A DNA stretch of 64,000 nucleotides, taken from NCBI RefSeq assembly GCF_006438845.1, contig NZ_RCZJ01000002.1, forward strand, positions 447,145-511,144, in the 5' to 3' direction. Shown one piece after another: positions 1 to 10,114 of this stretch (its first letter is position 1; each line of letters opens with the position of its first letter). The stretch comes from Variovorax ginsengisoli. Its GTDB lineage: Bacteria > Pseudomonadota > Gammaproteobacteria > Burkholderiales > Burkholderiaceae_C. Both the position numbers and the translations under genes were made by a program. The notes under the pieces were generated by a model. It worked only from the letters and a program-made list of their open reading frames with translations, did not search any database and was not told the origin of the DNA.

Positions 1-320
1 AGCACGTGCCGCGTCAGAAAGAACATCGGCCCATAGCCGGCGCGGGCGAAGCGAGGGTTTTCCGGCAGCGCGATGGAAGCCGAATAGACCATCACCATGC
101 CCCAGGCCAGCAGCGCGAGCGTGACCCACAGCAGCGCCTGGTCGAAGCCCAGCACGCGCATCGGCGCGGCCTTGGTCTGCGTCATGCTGCCGCCACCCAG
201 GCGCACCGGCAGGTGCATGGGCAGTGCGTCGATGCTGCTCTTGGCGGCACGGCTGAACCAGCCGCGCAGGCGGCCCGGCGTGTCGTTGGGCGTGGCGCCG
301 GCGGCGTGCGCGTTGCTCAT
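1..320 (-). CDS. ftsW: FtsW, peptidoglycan glycosyltransferase of the divisome (5' part only)
   Basis: Only the first 106 codons are present; the rest lies beyond the left edge. The reading starts at ATG 320-318, which overlaps the murD stop as ATGA. A cytoplasmic N-terminal stretch of about 55 residues is followed by the first membrane segment, which ends in the FtsW-typical VMVYSASIA motif near residue 85. FtsW is the SEDS-family septal peptidoglycan polymerase working with FtsI in the inner membrane. Its place directly after murD is the normal dcw order. The long N-terminus before the first helix is longer than in E. coli. Identification is confident from motif plus context. Confidence 0.9.
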   Translation of the reverse strand, partial: MSNAHAAGATPNDTPGRLRGWFSRAAKSSIDALPMHLPVRLGGGSMTQTKAAPMRVLGFDQALLWVTLALLAWGMVMVYSASIALPENPRFARAGYGPMFFLTRHV

Positions 321-2239
321 GCGTCGGTCTCCTCGTCGCGCCGCGCGGTCGGCACATCGGCCAGTGCCTGTACCGCATCGGCGAACACCTGCGCGCGGTG
401 CGCGTAGTCCTTGAACATGTCGAAGCTGGCACAGGCGGGCGACAGCAGCACGGCGTCGCCGGGATGCGCGCGCCGGGCGGCCTGCTGCACGGCTTCGTCC
501 ATCGATGCGGCGTGCACCAGGGTCACGCCGGTCGACGCCAACGCGGCTTCGATCAGCGGCGCGTCGCGCCCGATCAGCACCACGGCCCGCGCGAACTCGC
601 CGACCGGCGCGGCCAGCGGCGCGAAGTCCTGCCCCTTGCCGTCGCCGCCCAGGATGGCGACGACGCGCCGCTCGGCGCCGAGTCCACCCAGTGCGGCCAC
701 GGTGGCGCCGACATTGGTGCCCTTGCTGTCGTCGAAATACTCGATCTGATCGTGGATCGCGATCGACTCGACACGGTGCGGCTCGCCCTGGTATTCGCGC
801 AGGCCGTAGAGCATGGGGCCGAGTGCACAGCCGGCGGCGCTGGCGAGCGCAACGGCCGCCAACGCGTTGAGCGCGTTGTGCTGGCCACGGATGCGCAGCG
901 CATCGGCCGGGATCAGGCGTTGCAGAAAGATCTCTTCGGCTTCAGCCGCCGCGCCGCGCTTGCGCTTGATCGTCTCGTCGGCTTCGAGCGCGCGCACCAG
1001 CCAGGCCATGCCATTGACGCGTTCGATGCCGAAATCGGAAGGCCGCTGCGGCAGGCCGGCGCCGAAGGTGATGTGCGCGCGGACCTGCGGGCGCTGCAGC
1101 TTGACCCGGACGGGTGCCGGCAGCATCTGCATGACGCCTGCATCGTCGCGGTTGAGGATCATCAGGCCGTTGGCGCCGAAGATGCGTGCCTTGGCCGCCG
1201 CATACGCGGGCATGTCGCCATGCCAGTCGAGATGGTCCTGCGTGAGGTTCAGCACGGCAGCTGCGGTGGGCTCGAAATCCTGCACGCCGTCGAGCTGAAA
1301 GCTGGAGAGCTCGAGCACCCACACCTCGGGCAACGTGTCGGCGTCGAGGTGGGCCCAAAGCGTGTCGAGCAGCGTCGGGCCGATGTTGCCGGCTACGGCG
1401 ACGGTCTTGCCGGCGCGCTCGACCAGCTGGCCGGTGAGCGCCGTGACCGTGGTCTTGCCGTTGGTGCCGGTGATGGCGAGCACGGCCGGTTCGTAGCCCT
1501 TCGGCACGGGCGCTTCGGGCGCGACGACGGGCGGCGGGGCCTCGTCGTCGGCCGTGGGGGCTGCGGGCGCGGCGACGGAGAGTTCGGCGATGCGCGCGAC
1601 GAACTCCGCGGCTTCGCGGGCTGCCGTGTGGACAGAGGGCTTGGCCACGACCGGGGTCGGCGCGTCAGCTTCCGGAGTCGATTGCTCAGTCGACAGCGCC
1701 TCGGCTTCCGACACCTCGACGTCGGGTGTTGCGGGTGCCTCGATGATCTCCACCGGCGGCTGCTCGGCCATCGTGATCTCGGCCTGCGTCGGCACTTCGG
1801 GTTCGGGCACGACCTCGGGGGCGACGTCTTCGACGACCGGCGCCGCCTCGATGTCGTCGACCGGCTCGACCATCGCATCGACCGGCATTTCCACCGTGCG
1901 CAGATCGCGCAGTGCCTGCGCGAACAGGTCGAGTTCGCCCCCCACCGCCAAGCCGATAGCACGCGCCGCGTCGACCACCGGCGCGATCGCCGCTGGCGAA
2001 AGGCCCGGCGAGCGGTACACGGCGCGGATCGGCGTGCCGTCGACCAGCGCTGCCGTCAGCGGCCCGCCCACGAAGCGCACAGCCGGCCATTCCGCCTGCA
2101 GCGTGGCCAGCGCGGGGGGCACGTCGCGCGTGTCGGCCACCGTTACCTGGGCACCGTGCCGCGCGCACCAACGCGCCATCGCCAGGCCGGACGCACCGAG
2201 GCCGAGGACGAGGACGGGGAGGTCGTGCAGGTGCTTCAC
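317..2239 (-). CDS. murD: MurD, UDP-MurNAc-L-alanine:D-glutamate ligase, with long acidic insert
   Basis: Cytoplasmic Mur ligase adding D-Glu to UDP-MurNAc-L-Ala. The N-terminal UDP-binding Rossmann domain (GLGASGLA near residues 13-20) covers roughly residues 1-112. The ATP loop GTNGKT is at 258-263, followed by the central ATPase domain and a C-terminal domain with DDSKGTN. The protein is 640 residues against about 440 in E. coli. Most of the excess is one Glu/Pro/Val/Ala-rich insert at about residues 113-250, between the UDP domain and the ATP loop. A second short charged insert (near TIKRKRG) lies in the central domain. The frame is open throughout and the catalytic motifs are intact, so it should be active. 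The start lies 4 bases after mraY ends, and the stop overlaps ftsW. Confidence 0.95.
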   Translation of the reverse strand: MKHLHDLPVLVLGLGASGLAMARWCARHGAQVTVADTRDVPPALATLQAEWPAVRFVGGPLTAALVDGTPIRAVYRSPGLSPAAIAPVVDAARAIGLAVGGELDLFAQALRDLRTVEMPVDAMVEPVDDIEAAPVVEDVAPEVVPEPEVPTQAEITMAEQPPVEIIEAPATPDVEVSEAEALSTEQSTPEADAPTPVVAKPSVHTAAREAAEFVARIAELSVAAPAAPTADDEAPPPVVAPEAPVPKGYEPAVLAITGTNGKTTVTALTGQLVERAGKTVAVAGNIGPTLLDTLWAHLDADTLPEVWVLELSSFQLDGVQDFEPTAAAVLNLTQDHLDWHGDMPAYAAAKARIFGANGLMILNRDDAGVMQMLPAPVRVKLQRPQVRAHITFGAGLPQRPSDFGIERVNGMAWLVRALEADETIKRKRGAAAEAEEIFLQRLIPADALRIRGQHNALNALAAVALASAAGCALGPMLYGLREYQGEPHRVESIAIHDQIEYFDDSKGTNVGATVAALGGLGAERRVVAILGGDGKGQDFAPLAAPVGEFARAVVLIGRDAPLIEAALASTGVTLVHAASMDEAVQQAARRAHPGDAVLLSPACASFDMFKDYAHRAQVFADAVQALADVPTARRDEETDA

Positions 2240-2243
2240 GCGA

Positions 2244-3422
2244 CTACCTGAGCTTCAGCGTCGACAAGCCCACGAGGCACAGCAGCATCGTGATGATCCA
2301 GAACCGCACCACGACCTGCGTCTCGCGCCAGCCGCTCTTCTCGAAATGGTGGTGCAGCGGCGCCATCTTCAAGATGCGTCGGCCTTCGCCGAAGCGCTTC
2401 TTGGTGTACTTGAAGTACATGACCTGCGCCATCACCGAAATCGCCTCGACCACGAAGATGCCGCCCATCACGAAGAACACGATTTCCTGTCGCACGATGA
2501 CCGCGATGGTGCCGAGCGCGCCGCCCAGCGCCAGCGCACCGACGTCGCCCATGAAGACCTGCGCCGGGTGCGTGTTGAACCAGAGAAAGGCCAGGCCCGC
2601 GCCGGCCATGGCCGAGCAGAACACCAGCAGTTCGCCAGAGCCGGGGATGTGCGGAAACAGCAGGTAGCGCGAATAGACGGAGCTGCCGGTGACATACGCG
2701 AACACGCCCAGTGCCGAGCCGACCATCACCACCGGCATGATCGCCAGGCCGTCGAGCCCGTCGGTGAGGTTCACCGCATTGCTCGACCCCACGATCACCA
2801 GGTAGGTCAGGATCACGAAGCCGATGCCGCCGAGCGGATAGCTGATCTCCTTGAAGAACGGCACCAGCAGGTTGATCTTGGGCGAGAACTCGATGGCGAA
2901 ACCCGAACGCACCCAGGCGTAGAACAGCTCGAGCACGCGCCAGTTGGAGCTCTCCGAGATGCTGAAGAGCAGGTAGACGCCGGCGACGAGGCCGACCAGC
3001 GACTGCCACATGTACTTCTCGCGCGAGCGCATGCCTTCGGGGTCCTTGCGCACCACCTTGCGCCAATCGTCGACCCAGCCGATGGCGCCGAAGCCCAGCG
3101 TGACCCACAGCACGATCCACACGAATCGGTTGCTCAGGTCGAACCACAGGATGGTGGAGAAGGCGATCGAGAACAGCACCAGCACGCCGCCCATGGTGGG
3201 CGTGCCGCTCTTGCTCAGGTGCGTCTCCATGCCGTAGCCGCGCACCGGCTGGCCGATCTTGAGCGCCGTCAGGCGGCGGATCGCATACGGGCCGACCGCG
3301 AGCCCGATCAGCAGCGCCGTGGTCGCGGCCATGAGCGCGCGGAACGTGAGGTACTGGAAGACGCGCAGGAACCCGAACTCGGGCGAGAGCGTCTGCAGCC
3401 ATTGGGCCAGGCTCAGCAGCAT
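2244..3422 (-). CDS. mraY: MraY, phospho-MurNAc-pentapeptide transferase
   Basis: Integral membrane enzyme that transfers phospho-MurNAc-pentapeptide to undecaprenyl phosphate, forming lipid I. The 392 residues hold about ten hydrophobic segments and the family signatures: DDWRK on a cytoplasmic loop, [10 protein letters not shown], and the His-rich HHHFEKSGW near the C-terminus. Length fits the usual 360-390 residues. The gene lies between murF (15 bases upstream) and murD, the standard dcw position, and is surely co-transcribed with them. Confidence 0.96.
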   Translation of the reverse strand: MLLSLAQWLQTLSPEFGFLRVFQYLTFRALMAATTALLIGLAVGPYAIRRLTALKIGQPVRGYGMETHLSKSGTPTMGGVLVLFSIAFSTILWFDLSNRFVWIVLWVTLGFGAIGWVDDWRKVVRKDPEGMRSREKYMWQSLVGLVAGVYLLFSISESSNWRVLELFYAWVRSGFAIEFSPKINLLVPFFKEISYPLGGIGFVILTYLVIVGSSNAVNLTDGLDGLAIMPVVMVGSALGVFAYVTGSSVYSRYLLFPHIPGSGELLVFCSAMAGAGLAFLWFNTHPAQVFMGDVGALALGGALGTIAVIVRQEIVFFVMGGIFVVEAISVMAQVMYFKYTKKRFGEGRRILKMAPLHHHFEKSGWRETQVVVRFWIITMLLCLVGLSTLKLR

Positions 3423-3437
3423 GTGTTGGTGCGCGGT

Positions 3438-4889
3438 TCATGCAGCATGACCGGCCTCCTTGTTGTTGTTGTCGGATCCGACGACGGCGTCGACGACGGC
3501 CTGGACCACCCGTTCCATCCGCATGAAGCGCGAGCCCTTGACCAGCACGCTGGCGACCCCGACGCGGTGCAGGCCGACGGCGGCATTCAGCGCGTCGATG
3601 TCGTCGAAATGGCGGCCCACGCGGCGGATGCGCCCGTCTGCGAAGGCCGTGACGCTGTGCACCGTGGCGTCGCCGAGCGCAAACAGCGTGTCGATGTCGC
3701 GCTCTCGCGCCCAGGCACCGATCTCGGCGTGGAAGGCGTCCGACCGGTCGCCCACCTCGCCCATGTCGCCCAGCACCAGCAGGCGCGGGCCGGGCAGTGC
3801 GGCGAGCACGTCGATCGCGGCACGCACCGAATCGGGGTTGGCGTTGTAGGTGTCGTCGACCAGCGTCAGCGTGCGTCCGTCGGCCTGACGGAGTTCGATC
3901 GCCTTCGACCGCCCCTTGACCGGCTCGAAGGCGGCGAGGCCTTCGGCAATCTTCTCGACCGACACGCCGCTGGCCAGCGCACACGCAGTCGCGGCCAGCG
4001 CATTGATCACGTTGTGGCGGCCGGCGATGCGCAGCGTCGTGCTGAAGGCACCCAGCGGCGTGCGCACCTCGATGTCCCAGCGGCCACTCTGCCATTCGGC
4101 GCTGCCCAGCGCGATGTCGGCATCGGCATCGTCGCCGAAGGTCAGGCAGCGGCGGGTCGCGCCCTCGTGCGCGATTTCGTTCCACAGCGGCGTGAAGACA
4201 TCGCCCGAAGGAAAGATCGCCGTGCCGTTTTCGGGCAGCGCCGAGAACACCGCCGCGTTCTCGCGGGCCACCGCCTCGACCGTGGCCATGAATTCCTGGT
4301 GCTCGCGCTGCGCGTTGTTGACCAGGGCGATCGTCGGATGGGCGATGGCTGCCAGCCGTGCGATTTCGCCCGGGTGGTTCATCCCGAGTTCGACCACGGC
4401 CAGCTGGTGCTGCGCGCGGAGCCGCAGCAGCGTGAGCGGCAGGCCGATCTCGTTGTTGAAGTTGCCGACGGTCGCCAGCCCGCGGTCGCCCCAGGCGGCG
4501 TGCAGCACCGTCGCGATCATCTGCGTGACGGTGGTCTTTCCGTTGCTGCCGGTCACTGCCACCAGCGGCAGCGCGAACTGCGCGCGCCAAGCCGTGGCCA
4601 GCGCGCCCAGCGCCGCGAGCGTGTCGGGCACCTCGACGCCGGCGAGGCCGGCTTCGCCCAGCCCGCCGTGCGCGATGGCGGCCACGGCGCCGCGCGCGCG
4701 CGCATCGGCCAGGAAGTCGTTGGCGTCGAAACGCTCGCCCTTGAGCGCGACGAACAGGTCGCCGGGCTGCAGGGTGCGGGTGTCGGTGTGCACGCGAGCG
4801 ATCGGCGTGGCCGGGTCGCCCACCAGGCGAGCACCGGGCAGCCATTCACCAACCTGGCCCAGCGTCATCATGGCAACGACCTCGCTCAT
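3438..4889 (-). CDS. murF: MurF, UDP-MurNAc-tripeptide:D-alanyl-D-alanine ligase
   Basis: Last cytoplasmic Mur ligase, adding D-Ala-D-Ala to the UDP-MurNAc-tripeptide. The ATP loop TGSNGKTT lies at about residues 113-120 of 483, after an N-terminal substrate domain with the DTRTLQPGDLFVAL pattern. VNNAQREH and DDTYNANPDS motifs follow. The frame is open far upstream, but ATG 4889 is chosen because it overlaps the murE stop as ATGA and gives the family length and N-terminus (MSEVVAM). Upstream translation in this frame is a murE shadow. Confidence 0.95.
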   Translation of the reverse strand: MSEVVAMMTLGQVGEWLPGARLVGDPATPIARVHTDTRTLQPGDLFVALKGERFDANDFLADARARGAVAAIAHGGLGEAGLAGVEVPDTLAALGALATAWRAQFALPLVAVTGSNGKTTVTQMIATVLHAAWGDRGLATVGNFNNEIGLPLTLLRLRAQHQLAVVELGMNHPGEIARLAAIAHPTIALVNNAQREHQEFMATVEAVARENAAVFSALPENGTAIFPSGDVFTPLWNEIAHEGATRRCLTFGDDADADIALGSAEWQSGRWDIEVRTPLGAFSTTLRIAGRHNVINALAATACALASGVSVEKIAEGLAAFEPVKGRSKAIELRQADGRTLTLVDDTYNANPDSVRAAIDVLAALPGPRLLVLGDMGEVGDRSDAFHAEIGAWARERDIDTLFALGDATVHSVTAFADGRIRRVGRHFDDIDALNAAVGLHRVGVASVLVKGSRFMRMERVVQAVVDAVVGSDNNNKEAGHAA

Positions 4890-6388
4890 GCGGCGCTCCG
4901 CAGCGTCAGGGCGTCGATGGCGTGGGCGCGGTCGGAAAAGGCGATGCGCTCGCCTGCGATTTCCTGCCAAGCCTCGTGGCCCTTGCCGGCGATCAGCACC
5001 ACGTCTTCGGGCGCCGCCTGCGCCAACGTCGCGGCAATCGCGGCGGCGCGGTCGGGTTCGACCTGCGCAGCCTCGGGACGCGACAGGCCCAGCAGGACCT
5101 GGCTGATGACGGCCGACGGGCGCTCGCTGCGCGGGTTGTCGCTGGTCACGACTACACGGTCGGCCTGCTTCTCTACCACCGCGGCCATCATCGGCCGCTT
5201 GGTCGCATCGCGATCGCCACCGCAGCCGAACACGCACCACAGTGCGCCGCCACGGGCCTCGACCAACGGCCGGAGGCCGGCCAGCGCCTTGTCGAGCGCA
5301 TCGGGCGTGTGGGCATAGTCGACCACGGCCAGCGGCTGGCCCGGCAACGCGATGCGCTCCATGCGGCCGGGCACGCTGTGGAGTTCGCGGCACGCGTCCA
5401 CCGCCTGCGCGAGCGTCATGCCCAGCGCGCGCAGCGTGCCGATGACACCCAGCAGATTGGCCACGTTGTACTGCCCGATCAGCTGCGTCGCGAGCGCACA
5501 AGGTGCAGCGCCCTGCTCAACCACGTCGAAGCGCAGACCTTGCGCGTCGTAGCGCACGTCTTGCGCCATCAGGCGGGCGGGCGCGCCGGCGGCCGACACC
5601 GTCCAGACGTCGAGCGCGCCGGTGCCGCGGTCGATCAGGTTGGCCACCAGCGTCGCCCCGTGCAGATCGTCGATGTTCACGACGGCCGCGGCCAGGCCGG
5701 GCCAACGGAACAGTTCGGCCTTGGCCGCCCAGTAGGCGTCCATGTCGCCGTGGTAGTCGAGGTGGTCCTGCGTGAAGTTGGTGAACACGGCCACACGGAT
5801 CTCGCAGCCGTCGAGCCGGCGTTCGGCGATGCCGATCGACGAGGCCTCGATGGCGCAGGCGCTGAAGCCGCGCGCGACGAAGCCGCGCAGTTCGCGCTGC
5901 AGCATCACCGGGTCGGGCGTGGTCAGGCCGGTGTGCACCAGTTCCGGCGGCACGCCGATGCCCAGCGTGCCCACCAGCGCGCAGGGGCCATGGCCAGCGC
6001 GACGAGACAGCGCCTCGGCCAGCCACCAGGCGGTCGAGGTCTTGCCGTTGGTGCCGGTCACGGCGATCAATTCCAGCTGTGTCGATGGCCAGCCGTAGAA
6101 CGACGCGGCGATCGGGCCCGTTGCGGCCTTGAGGCCCGCGTAGGTCGCAATGGCCTCGTGCGTGAAACCGAAGGCCTCGACGCCTTCACGCTCGACCATG
6201 CAAGCCACAGCGCCCTGCGCCAATGCGGCCGCCACGTGGGCGCGGCCGTCGGTGGCAGCGCCCGGCCAGGCGATGAAGGCGTCGCCCTCGACCACGCTTC
6301 GGCTGTCGGCGTGCAGGTGGCCGCCAACGCGGGAACGCAGCCAGTGACCGGCTTCGTTGGGGCTGGAAAGGAGGATGTCGTCGTCCAT
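4886..6388 (-). CDS. murE: MurE, UDP-MurNAc-L-Ala-D-Glu:meso-diaminopimelate ligase
   Basis: Cytoplasmic Mur ligase adding the third stem-peptide residue. The ATP loop TGTNGKTS is at residues 111-118 of 500, the carbamylated lysine is probably K224 (WAAKAELF), and DNPR at 417-420 is the signature of enzymes selecting meso-diaminopimelate over lysine. dapF, in the same window, makes that substrate. ATG 6388 is chosen because it shares one base with the ftsI stop (TGATG), a typical coupling junction; longer in-frame translations run into the ftsI shadow. The gene overlaps murF by 4 bases. Confidence 0.95.
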   Translation of the reverse strand: MDDDILLSSPNEAGHWLRSRVGGHLHADSRSVVEGDAFIAWPGAATDGRAHVAAALAQGAVACMVEREGVEAFGFTHEAIATYAGLKAATGPIAASFYGWPSTQLELIAVTGTNGKTSTAWWLAEALSRRAGHGPCALVGTLGIGVPPELVHTGLTTPDPVMLQRELRGFVARGFSACAIEASSIGIAERRLDGCEIRVAVFTNFTQDHLDYHGDMDAYWAAKAELFRWPGLAAAVVNIDDLHGATLVANLIDRGTGALDVWTVSAAGAPARLMAQDVRYDAQGLRFDVVEQGAAPCALATQLIGQYNVANLLGVIGTLRALGMTLAQAVDACRELHSVPGRMERIALPGQPLAVVDYAHTPDALDKALAGLRPLVEARGGALWCVFGCGGDRDATKRPMMAAVVEKQADRVVVTSDNPRSERPSAVISQVLLGLSRPEAAQVEPDRAAAIAATLAQAAPEDVVLIAGKGHEAWQEIAGERIAFSDRAHAIDALTLRSAA

Positions 6389-8142
6389 CAGAAGCTCTCG
6401 TCCACGCCCTGGGTGATCACCAGCGGCTTCACCGCCATGTCGGGGGCCACGTTCATCATGCGCAGTGTCTGCTGCACCACTTCGCTGAACACCGGCGCGG
6501 CGGCGATGCCACCGAAATAGCGCCCGTCGCCGGGCTCGTCGATCATCACGCCGACGATGATGCGCGGCGTCTCGATCGGCGCCATGCCGGTGAACCAGGC
6601 GCGGTACTTGTTGCTGGCGTAACCCTTGCCGACCTGCTTGTGCGCCGTGCCGGACTTGCCGCCCACCGAATAGCCCACCGTCTGCGCCAGCTGGCCGGTT
6701 CCGCCGGGGCCGGCGGCCATCTGCAGCATCTTGCGCACCGCACGGGCGTTGTCTGCCGAGAACACGCGCACGCCGACGGCGGCGGCCGGGCTCTTCAGCA
6801 TGGTGACCGGAATGATGCTGCCGTCGTGCGCGAAGGCGGTGTACGACTGCGCCATCTGGAACAGCGAGGCCGACAGCCCGTAGCCGTAGGCCATGGTGGC
6901 CTGCTCGACCGGCTTCCAGTTCTTCCAGGGACGCAGCCGCCCCGTGACGGCACCGGGGAACTGGATCTGCGGCTTTTGGCCGTAGCCGAGCGCGGTGTAG
7001 GTGTCCCACATCTCGTGCGGCGACATCTTCTGCGCGATCTTGAGCGCGCCGACGTTGCTCGACTTCTGGATCACGCCTTCGACGGTCAGCGCGCCGTAAT
7101 TGTGCGTGTCGCTGATGGTGAAGCCGCCGAGCTGATAGCGCCCGGGGGACGTATCGATCACGGTCGATGGCTTCACGCGGCCGGCCTCCAGCGCCATCGC
7201 CACGGTGATCGGCTTCATGGTCGAGCCGGGCTCGAAGGTGTCGGTGATGGCGCGGTTGCGCAACTGCTCGCCAGTGAGGTTCTGGCGCTTGTCGGGCACG
7301 TAGCTCGGATAGTTGGCCAGGGCCAGCACTTCGCCGGTCACGGCGTCGAGCACCACCACGCTGCCGGCCTTGGCCTTGCGAGCGATCACCGCGTCGCGCA
7401 GCTTCTGGTAGGCGAAGAATTGCACCTTGCTGTCGACCGACAGCTGAATGTCCTTGCCGTCGAGCGGCGGCACGGTTTCGCCCACGCCCTCGACCACACG
7501 CCCCAGGCGGTCCTTGATGACGCGACGCGAACCGGCCTTGCCGGCGAGTTGGCGATCGAAGGCGAGCTCGATGCCTTCCTGGCCGTGGTCCTCGACATTG
7601 GTGAAACCGACCACGTGCGCTGCCGCCTCGCCTTCTGGATACTGGCGCTTGTATTCCTTGCGCTGGTAGATGCCCTTGAGGTTGAGGTCGGCGATCTGCT
7701 TGGCGATGGGCGCATCGACCTGGCGCTGGATCCAGACGAAGGTCTTGTCCTCGTCCTCGAGCTTCTTGTCGAAGTCCTTCTGCGCCATGCCGAGCAGCTT
7801 GGCGACCTGCTTGAGCTTGGCGCGCACCTCGGGGTCGTTGCGCTCCACGTCTTCCGGGATGGCCCAGATGCTGGGCGCCACCACGCTCGACGCCAGCAGC
7901 AGGCCGTTACGGTCGAGGATGCGGCCGCGGTTGGCCGGCAGTTCGAGCGTGCGTGCGAACCGCACCTCGCCCTGGCGCTGGAAGAAGTCGTTGCCGATGA
8001 CTTGCACGTAAGCGGCGCGCGCGGCCAGCACCACGAAGCCGAGCGCGATGGCTGCGACGATGAACTTGCTGCGCCAGACCGGCGTCTTGCTCGCGAGCAA
8101 GGGGCTGGTCGTGTACTGCACGCTGCGGCTGCGACGCGCCAT
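6388..8142 (-). CDS. ftsI: FtsI (PBP3), septal peptidoglycan transpeptidase
   Basis: Bitopic inner-membrane class B penicillin-binding protein that crosslinks septal peptidoglycan as FtsW's partner. One membrane helix lies at about residues 27-46. The transpeptidase domain has STMK with nucleophile Ser307, SSN at 361-363 and KSGT at 496-499. The third motif is KSG rather than the KTG of E. coli, a conservative change. Length (584 residues) is normal. The start shares one base with the ftsL stop, and the end shares one base with murE. Confidence 0.96.
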   Translation of the reverse strand: MARRSRSVQYTTSPLLASKTPVWRSKFIVAAIALGFVVLAARAAYVQVIGNDFFQRQGEVRFARTLELPANRGRILDRNGLLLASSVVAPSIWAIPEDVERNDPEVRAKLKQVAKLLGMAQKDFDKKLEDEDKTFVWIQRQVDAPIAKQIADLNLKGIYQRKEYKRQYPEGEAAAHVVGFTNVEDHGQEGIELAFDRQLAGKAGSRRVIKDRLGRVVEGVGETVPPLDGKDIQLSVDSKVQFFAYQKLRDAVIARKAKAGSVVVLDAVTGEVLALANYPSYVPDKRQNLTGEQLRNRAITDTFEPGSTMKPITVAMALEAGRVKPSTVIDTSPGRYQLGGFTISDTHNYGALTVEGVIQKSSNVGALKIAQKMSPHEMWDTYTALGYGQKPQIQFPGAVTGRLRPWKNWKPVEQATMAYGYGLSASLFQMAQSYTAFAHDGSIIPVTMLKSPAAAVGVRVFSADNARAVRKMLQMAAGPGGTGQLAQTVGYSVGGKSGTAHKQVGKGYASNKYRAWFTGMAPIETPRIIVGVMIDEPGDGRYFGGIAAAPVFSEVVQQTLRMMNVAPDMAVKPLVITQGVDESF

Positions 8143-8483
8143 CAGCCAGCCCTCCGCGGGGCTGCCGTGCGCGGCGCGGGCGCCGAGGCGGCCGGCGCGG
8201 GAATCGGCGGGATCACCGTGCCGTCGGGGCGCACGTACTGCGTGATGGCCGGCGTGGTGGTGCGCATCTTCAGCTGTTCCTTGGCGAGCTTCTCGACGCG
8301 CAGCGGCGTGGCCTGGGCTCGCTTCTCGACCTGCAGCCGCTCGCCATCGACCTCGAGCCTGCGCGCCTCGTTGCCCGCTCGGTCGAGTTCGGTGTAGAGC
8401 AGGCGCGAGCGGTACTGCGTGTGCACCAGGAACAGCGCGGTGGCCATCACGGCCATGAGCAGGAGGATGTTGAGGCGCGCCAT
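8142..8483 (-). CDS. ftsL: FtsL, divisome scaffold protein
   Basis: Small bitopic division protein of 113 residues. A single membrane helix at about residues 4-21 follows a very short cytoplasmic end. A periplasmic segment rich in Glu, Leu and Arg (about 28-75) has the heptad look of the FtsL coiled coil that pairs with FtsB. The tail is Ala/Pro-rich and probably disordered. Sequence conservation in this family is poor, so the call rests on the topology, size and position between rsmH and ftsI, which are all as expected. Confidence 0.9.
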   Translation of the reverse strand: MARLNILLLMAVMATALFLVHTQYRSRLLYTELDRAGNEARRLEVDGERLQVEKRAQATPLRVEKLAKEQLKMRTTTPAITQYVRPDGTVIPPIPAPAASAPAPRTAAPRRAG

Positions 8484-8486
8484 CGG

Positions 8487-9410
8487 TCAGGCCTCCGTTC
8501 GCTCGGCGACGCGCAGGATCGCGCTGCGCGAGCGCGGGTTGCCGGCCACCTCGGCCTCGGACGGGCGGACGCGGCCCAGGGCGCGCAGCTTCATCACTTT
8601 GGGCGCCGCGAACGGCGCTCGACGGTCGTAGACCTCTTTCGAATGGGCGGCGATGAACTGCTTGACGATGCGGTCTTCCAGCGAGTGAAAGGCAATCACG
8701 GCCAGTCGGCCACCGGGCTGCAGCACGTTCAGGCTCGCGTCTAGCGCCTGTTGCAGCTCTTCAAGCTCGGCGTTGATGAAAATCCGAAAAGCCTGAAATG
8801 TGCGCGTTGCAGGGTTCTGGCCCGGCTCGCGGGTTTTGACCGTGCCAGCCACGAGCTCGGCCAGCTCGGTGGTGGTTGAAATTGGGCCCCGTTCTTGTCG
8901 GCGAGCATCAATCGCCTTTGCAATCTGAACAGCAAACCGTTCTTCGCCATAGTCACGAATCACCTCTGCAATCTGCTGGGTTTCGGCCGTTGCCAGCCAG
9001 TCGGCCACGCTCTCGCCGCGCGTGGTGTCCATGCGCATGTCGAGCGGGCCGTCGAAACGAAAAGAAAAACCCCGTGCGGGGTTGTCGATCTGCGGAGAGC
9101 TGATGCCCAAATCCATGAGCAGTCCCGTCACGCTGCGCGGCGGCAGCTCCCCCAGGTCCTTGAAGCCCTGGTGCCGGATGGAAAAACGCGCATCGGTGAT
9201 GCGCGCTGCTTCGGCCACCGCTTCCGCGTCCTTGTCGAACGCAATCAGCCGGGCCTCCGGCGCCAGCCTCTCCAGCAGCCGCCGGGTGTGGCCACCGCGG
9301 CCGAAGGTGGCATCGACGTAGCAGCCGACGAGCGCGTCCGGCCGGTCCGCCGTCAAAGCGTCGACCGCTTCGTCCAGCATCACCGTGGTGTGGGTCCATG
9401 AGGTTTCCAA
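8487..9410 (-). CDS. rsmH: RsmH, 16S rRNA (cytosine-1402-N4)-methyltransferase
   Basis: Methylates C1402 in the decoding centre of 16S rRNA using S-adenosylmethionine. The SAM-binding motif [10 protein letters not shown] is at residues 33-42, and the C-terminal half has [15 protein letters not shown] and [11 protein letters not shown]. No ATG gives a proper N-terminus: the in-frame ATG 9380 would cut into the conserved [13 protein letters not shown] at 9410 gives six residues ahead of that motif, like E. coli, and lies just after the mraZ stop (9422). Length is then 307 residues, close to the usual 313. The gene is second in the dcw operon. Confidence 0.92.
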   Translation of the reverse strand: METSWTHTTVMLDEAVDALTADRPDALVGCYVDATFGRGGHTRRLLERLAPEARLIAFDKDAEAVAEAARITDARFSIRHQGFKDLGELPPRSVTGLLMDLGISSPQIDNPARGFSFRFDGPLDMRMDTTRGESVADWLATAETQQIAEVIRDYGEERFAVQIAKAIDARRQERGPISTTTELAELVAGTVKTREPGQNPATRTFQAFRIFINAELEELQQALDASLNVLQPGGRLAVIAFHSLEDRIVKQFIAAHSKEVYDRRAPFAAPKVMKLRALGRVRPSEAEVAGNPRSRSAILRVAERTEA

Positions 9411-9421
9411 GGCCGTGCTCG

Positions 9422-9853
9422 TCAAAAGGCGAGGTCCTGGAGCGATTCCGAGGCCAGACCCGCTTGCAGCGCTTCGGCTTCCTTGGCGTCGTGCGTGGCC
9501 TTGTCCCACAGCTCGAAGTGGCTGCCCATGCCCAGCAGCAGCGTCTCGCGGGCGATGTTGGCAGCGGCACGCAGTTCGGGCGACACCAGCACGCGACCGG
9601 TTCCGTCCATCTCGACGTCCATCGCGTTGCCAAGGAATAGGCGCTTGAGCCACTGGTCCTTGAGCGGCATCGCGGCGATCCGCTCGCGGAATTGCTCCCA
9701 CGCCGGCCGCGGGAAGATCATCAGGCAGCCGTGAGGGTGGCGCGTGATCGTGAGCTGGCCGCCCGCGCCGGCGCTCAGGACGTCACGATGCCGGGTCGGC
9801 ACCGAGAGCCGACCTTTGGCATCCAGACTGAGCGATGAAGCGCCTTGAAACAC
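9422..9853 (-). CDS. mraZ: MraZ, dcw-operon transcriptional regulator
   Basis: DNA-binding SpoVT/AbrB-like protein that in E. coli represses its own dcw operon. The N-terminus [18 protein letters not shown] matches the family, and a second DxxGR-type repeat (DGTGRV) follows around residue 85. GTG 9853 is chosen because it starts at the conserved FQGA; upstream in-frame translation is non-conserved. The 143 residues are typical. The gene opens the dcw operon and has a periodic operator array just upstream. The 261 bases between mraZ and hslU are AT-richer than their surroundings and hold no gene I can support. Confidence 0.94.
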   Translation of the reverse strand: MFQGASSLSLDAKGRLSVPTRHRDVLSAGAGGQLTITRHPHGCLMIFPRPAWEQFRERIAAMPLKDQWLKRLFLGNAMDVEMDGTGRVLVSPELRAAANIARETLLLGMGSHFELWDKATHDAKEAEALQAGLASESLQDLAF

Positions 9854-9907
9854 GGCCACGAAACCCCGGTGGTGGGAGAAGCCAGGCACCTCGACGAGGC
9901 GCTATCC

Positions 9908-9942
9908 GACACTTTTTCCCACTTAACTGCACTTTTTTCCAC
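9908..9942 (-). promoter_or_regulatory. MraZ-box array upstream of mraZ
   Basis: Read on the minus strand, four GTG triplets (plus-strand CAC at 9910, 9920, 9930 and 9940) recur at exactly 10-bp spacing, two of them within GTGG or GTGGG and separated by A-rich spacers. E. coli MraZ binds TGGGN direct repeats separated by 5 bases, which is the same period. The array lies about 55-90 bases upstream of the mraZ start, so this is very likely the autoregulatory operator of the dcw operon. Confidence 0.8.
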
Positions 9943-10114
9943 TGTAGCAGCAAAGCCGAGGCGCGCAATGTGGTGTCGCGGGTATTTTTTGTAATGGAAT
10001 CAAGGACTTAGCGGGGTTTTCGAACAATCAAAAACCGCTAATTCCGTTGCAAATGAAGCACTTAGCTCACGCAATGAATGTGATGCGTGAAGCGCCAGGC
10101 CATTGCGGCCCTGG

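Noticed and set aside
398..5318. Very long open frames on the plus strand (617 and 1254 codons) opposite murD, mraY, murF and murE
   Set aside because: They are antisense shadows of well-identified genes in GC-rich DNA, with Arg/Ala/Gly-rich composition and no recognisable domain.
6388..8142. FtsI has KSG instead of KTG in its third motif
   Set aside because: Ser for Thr is a conservative change, and the other motifs and the protein length are normal.
10010..10039. AGCGG...CCGCT hairpin in the hslU-mraZ gap as a regulatory RNA or terminator
   Set aside because: The pairing is short and bulged, and no matching RNA family is recognised; it is probably chance in an AT-rich patch.
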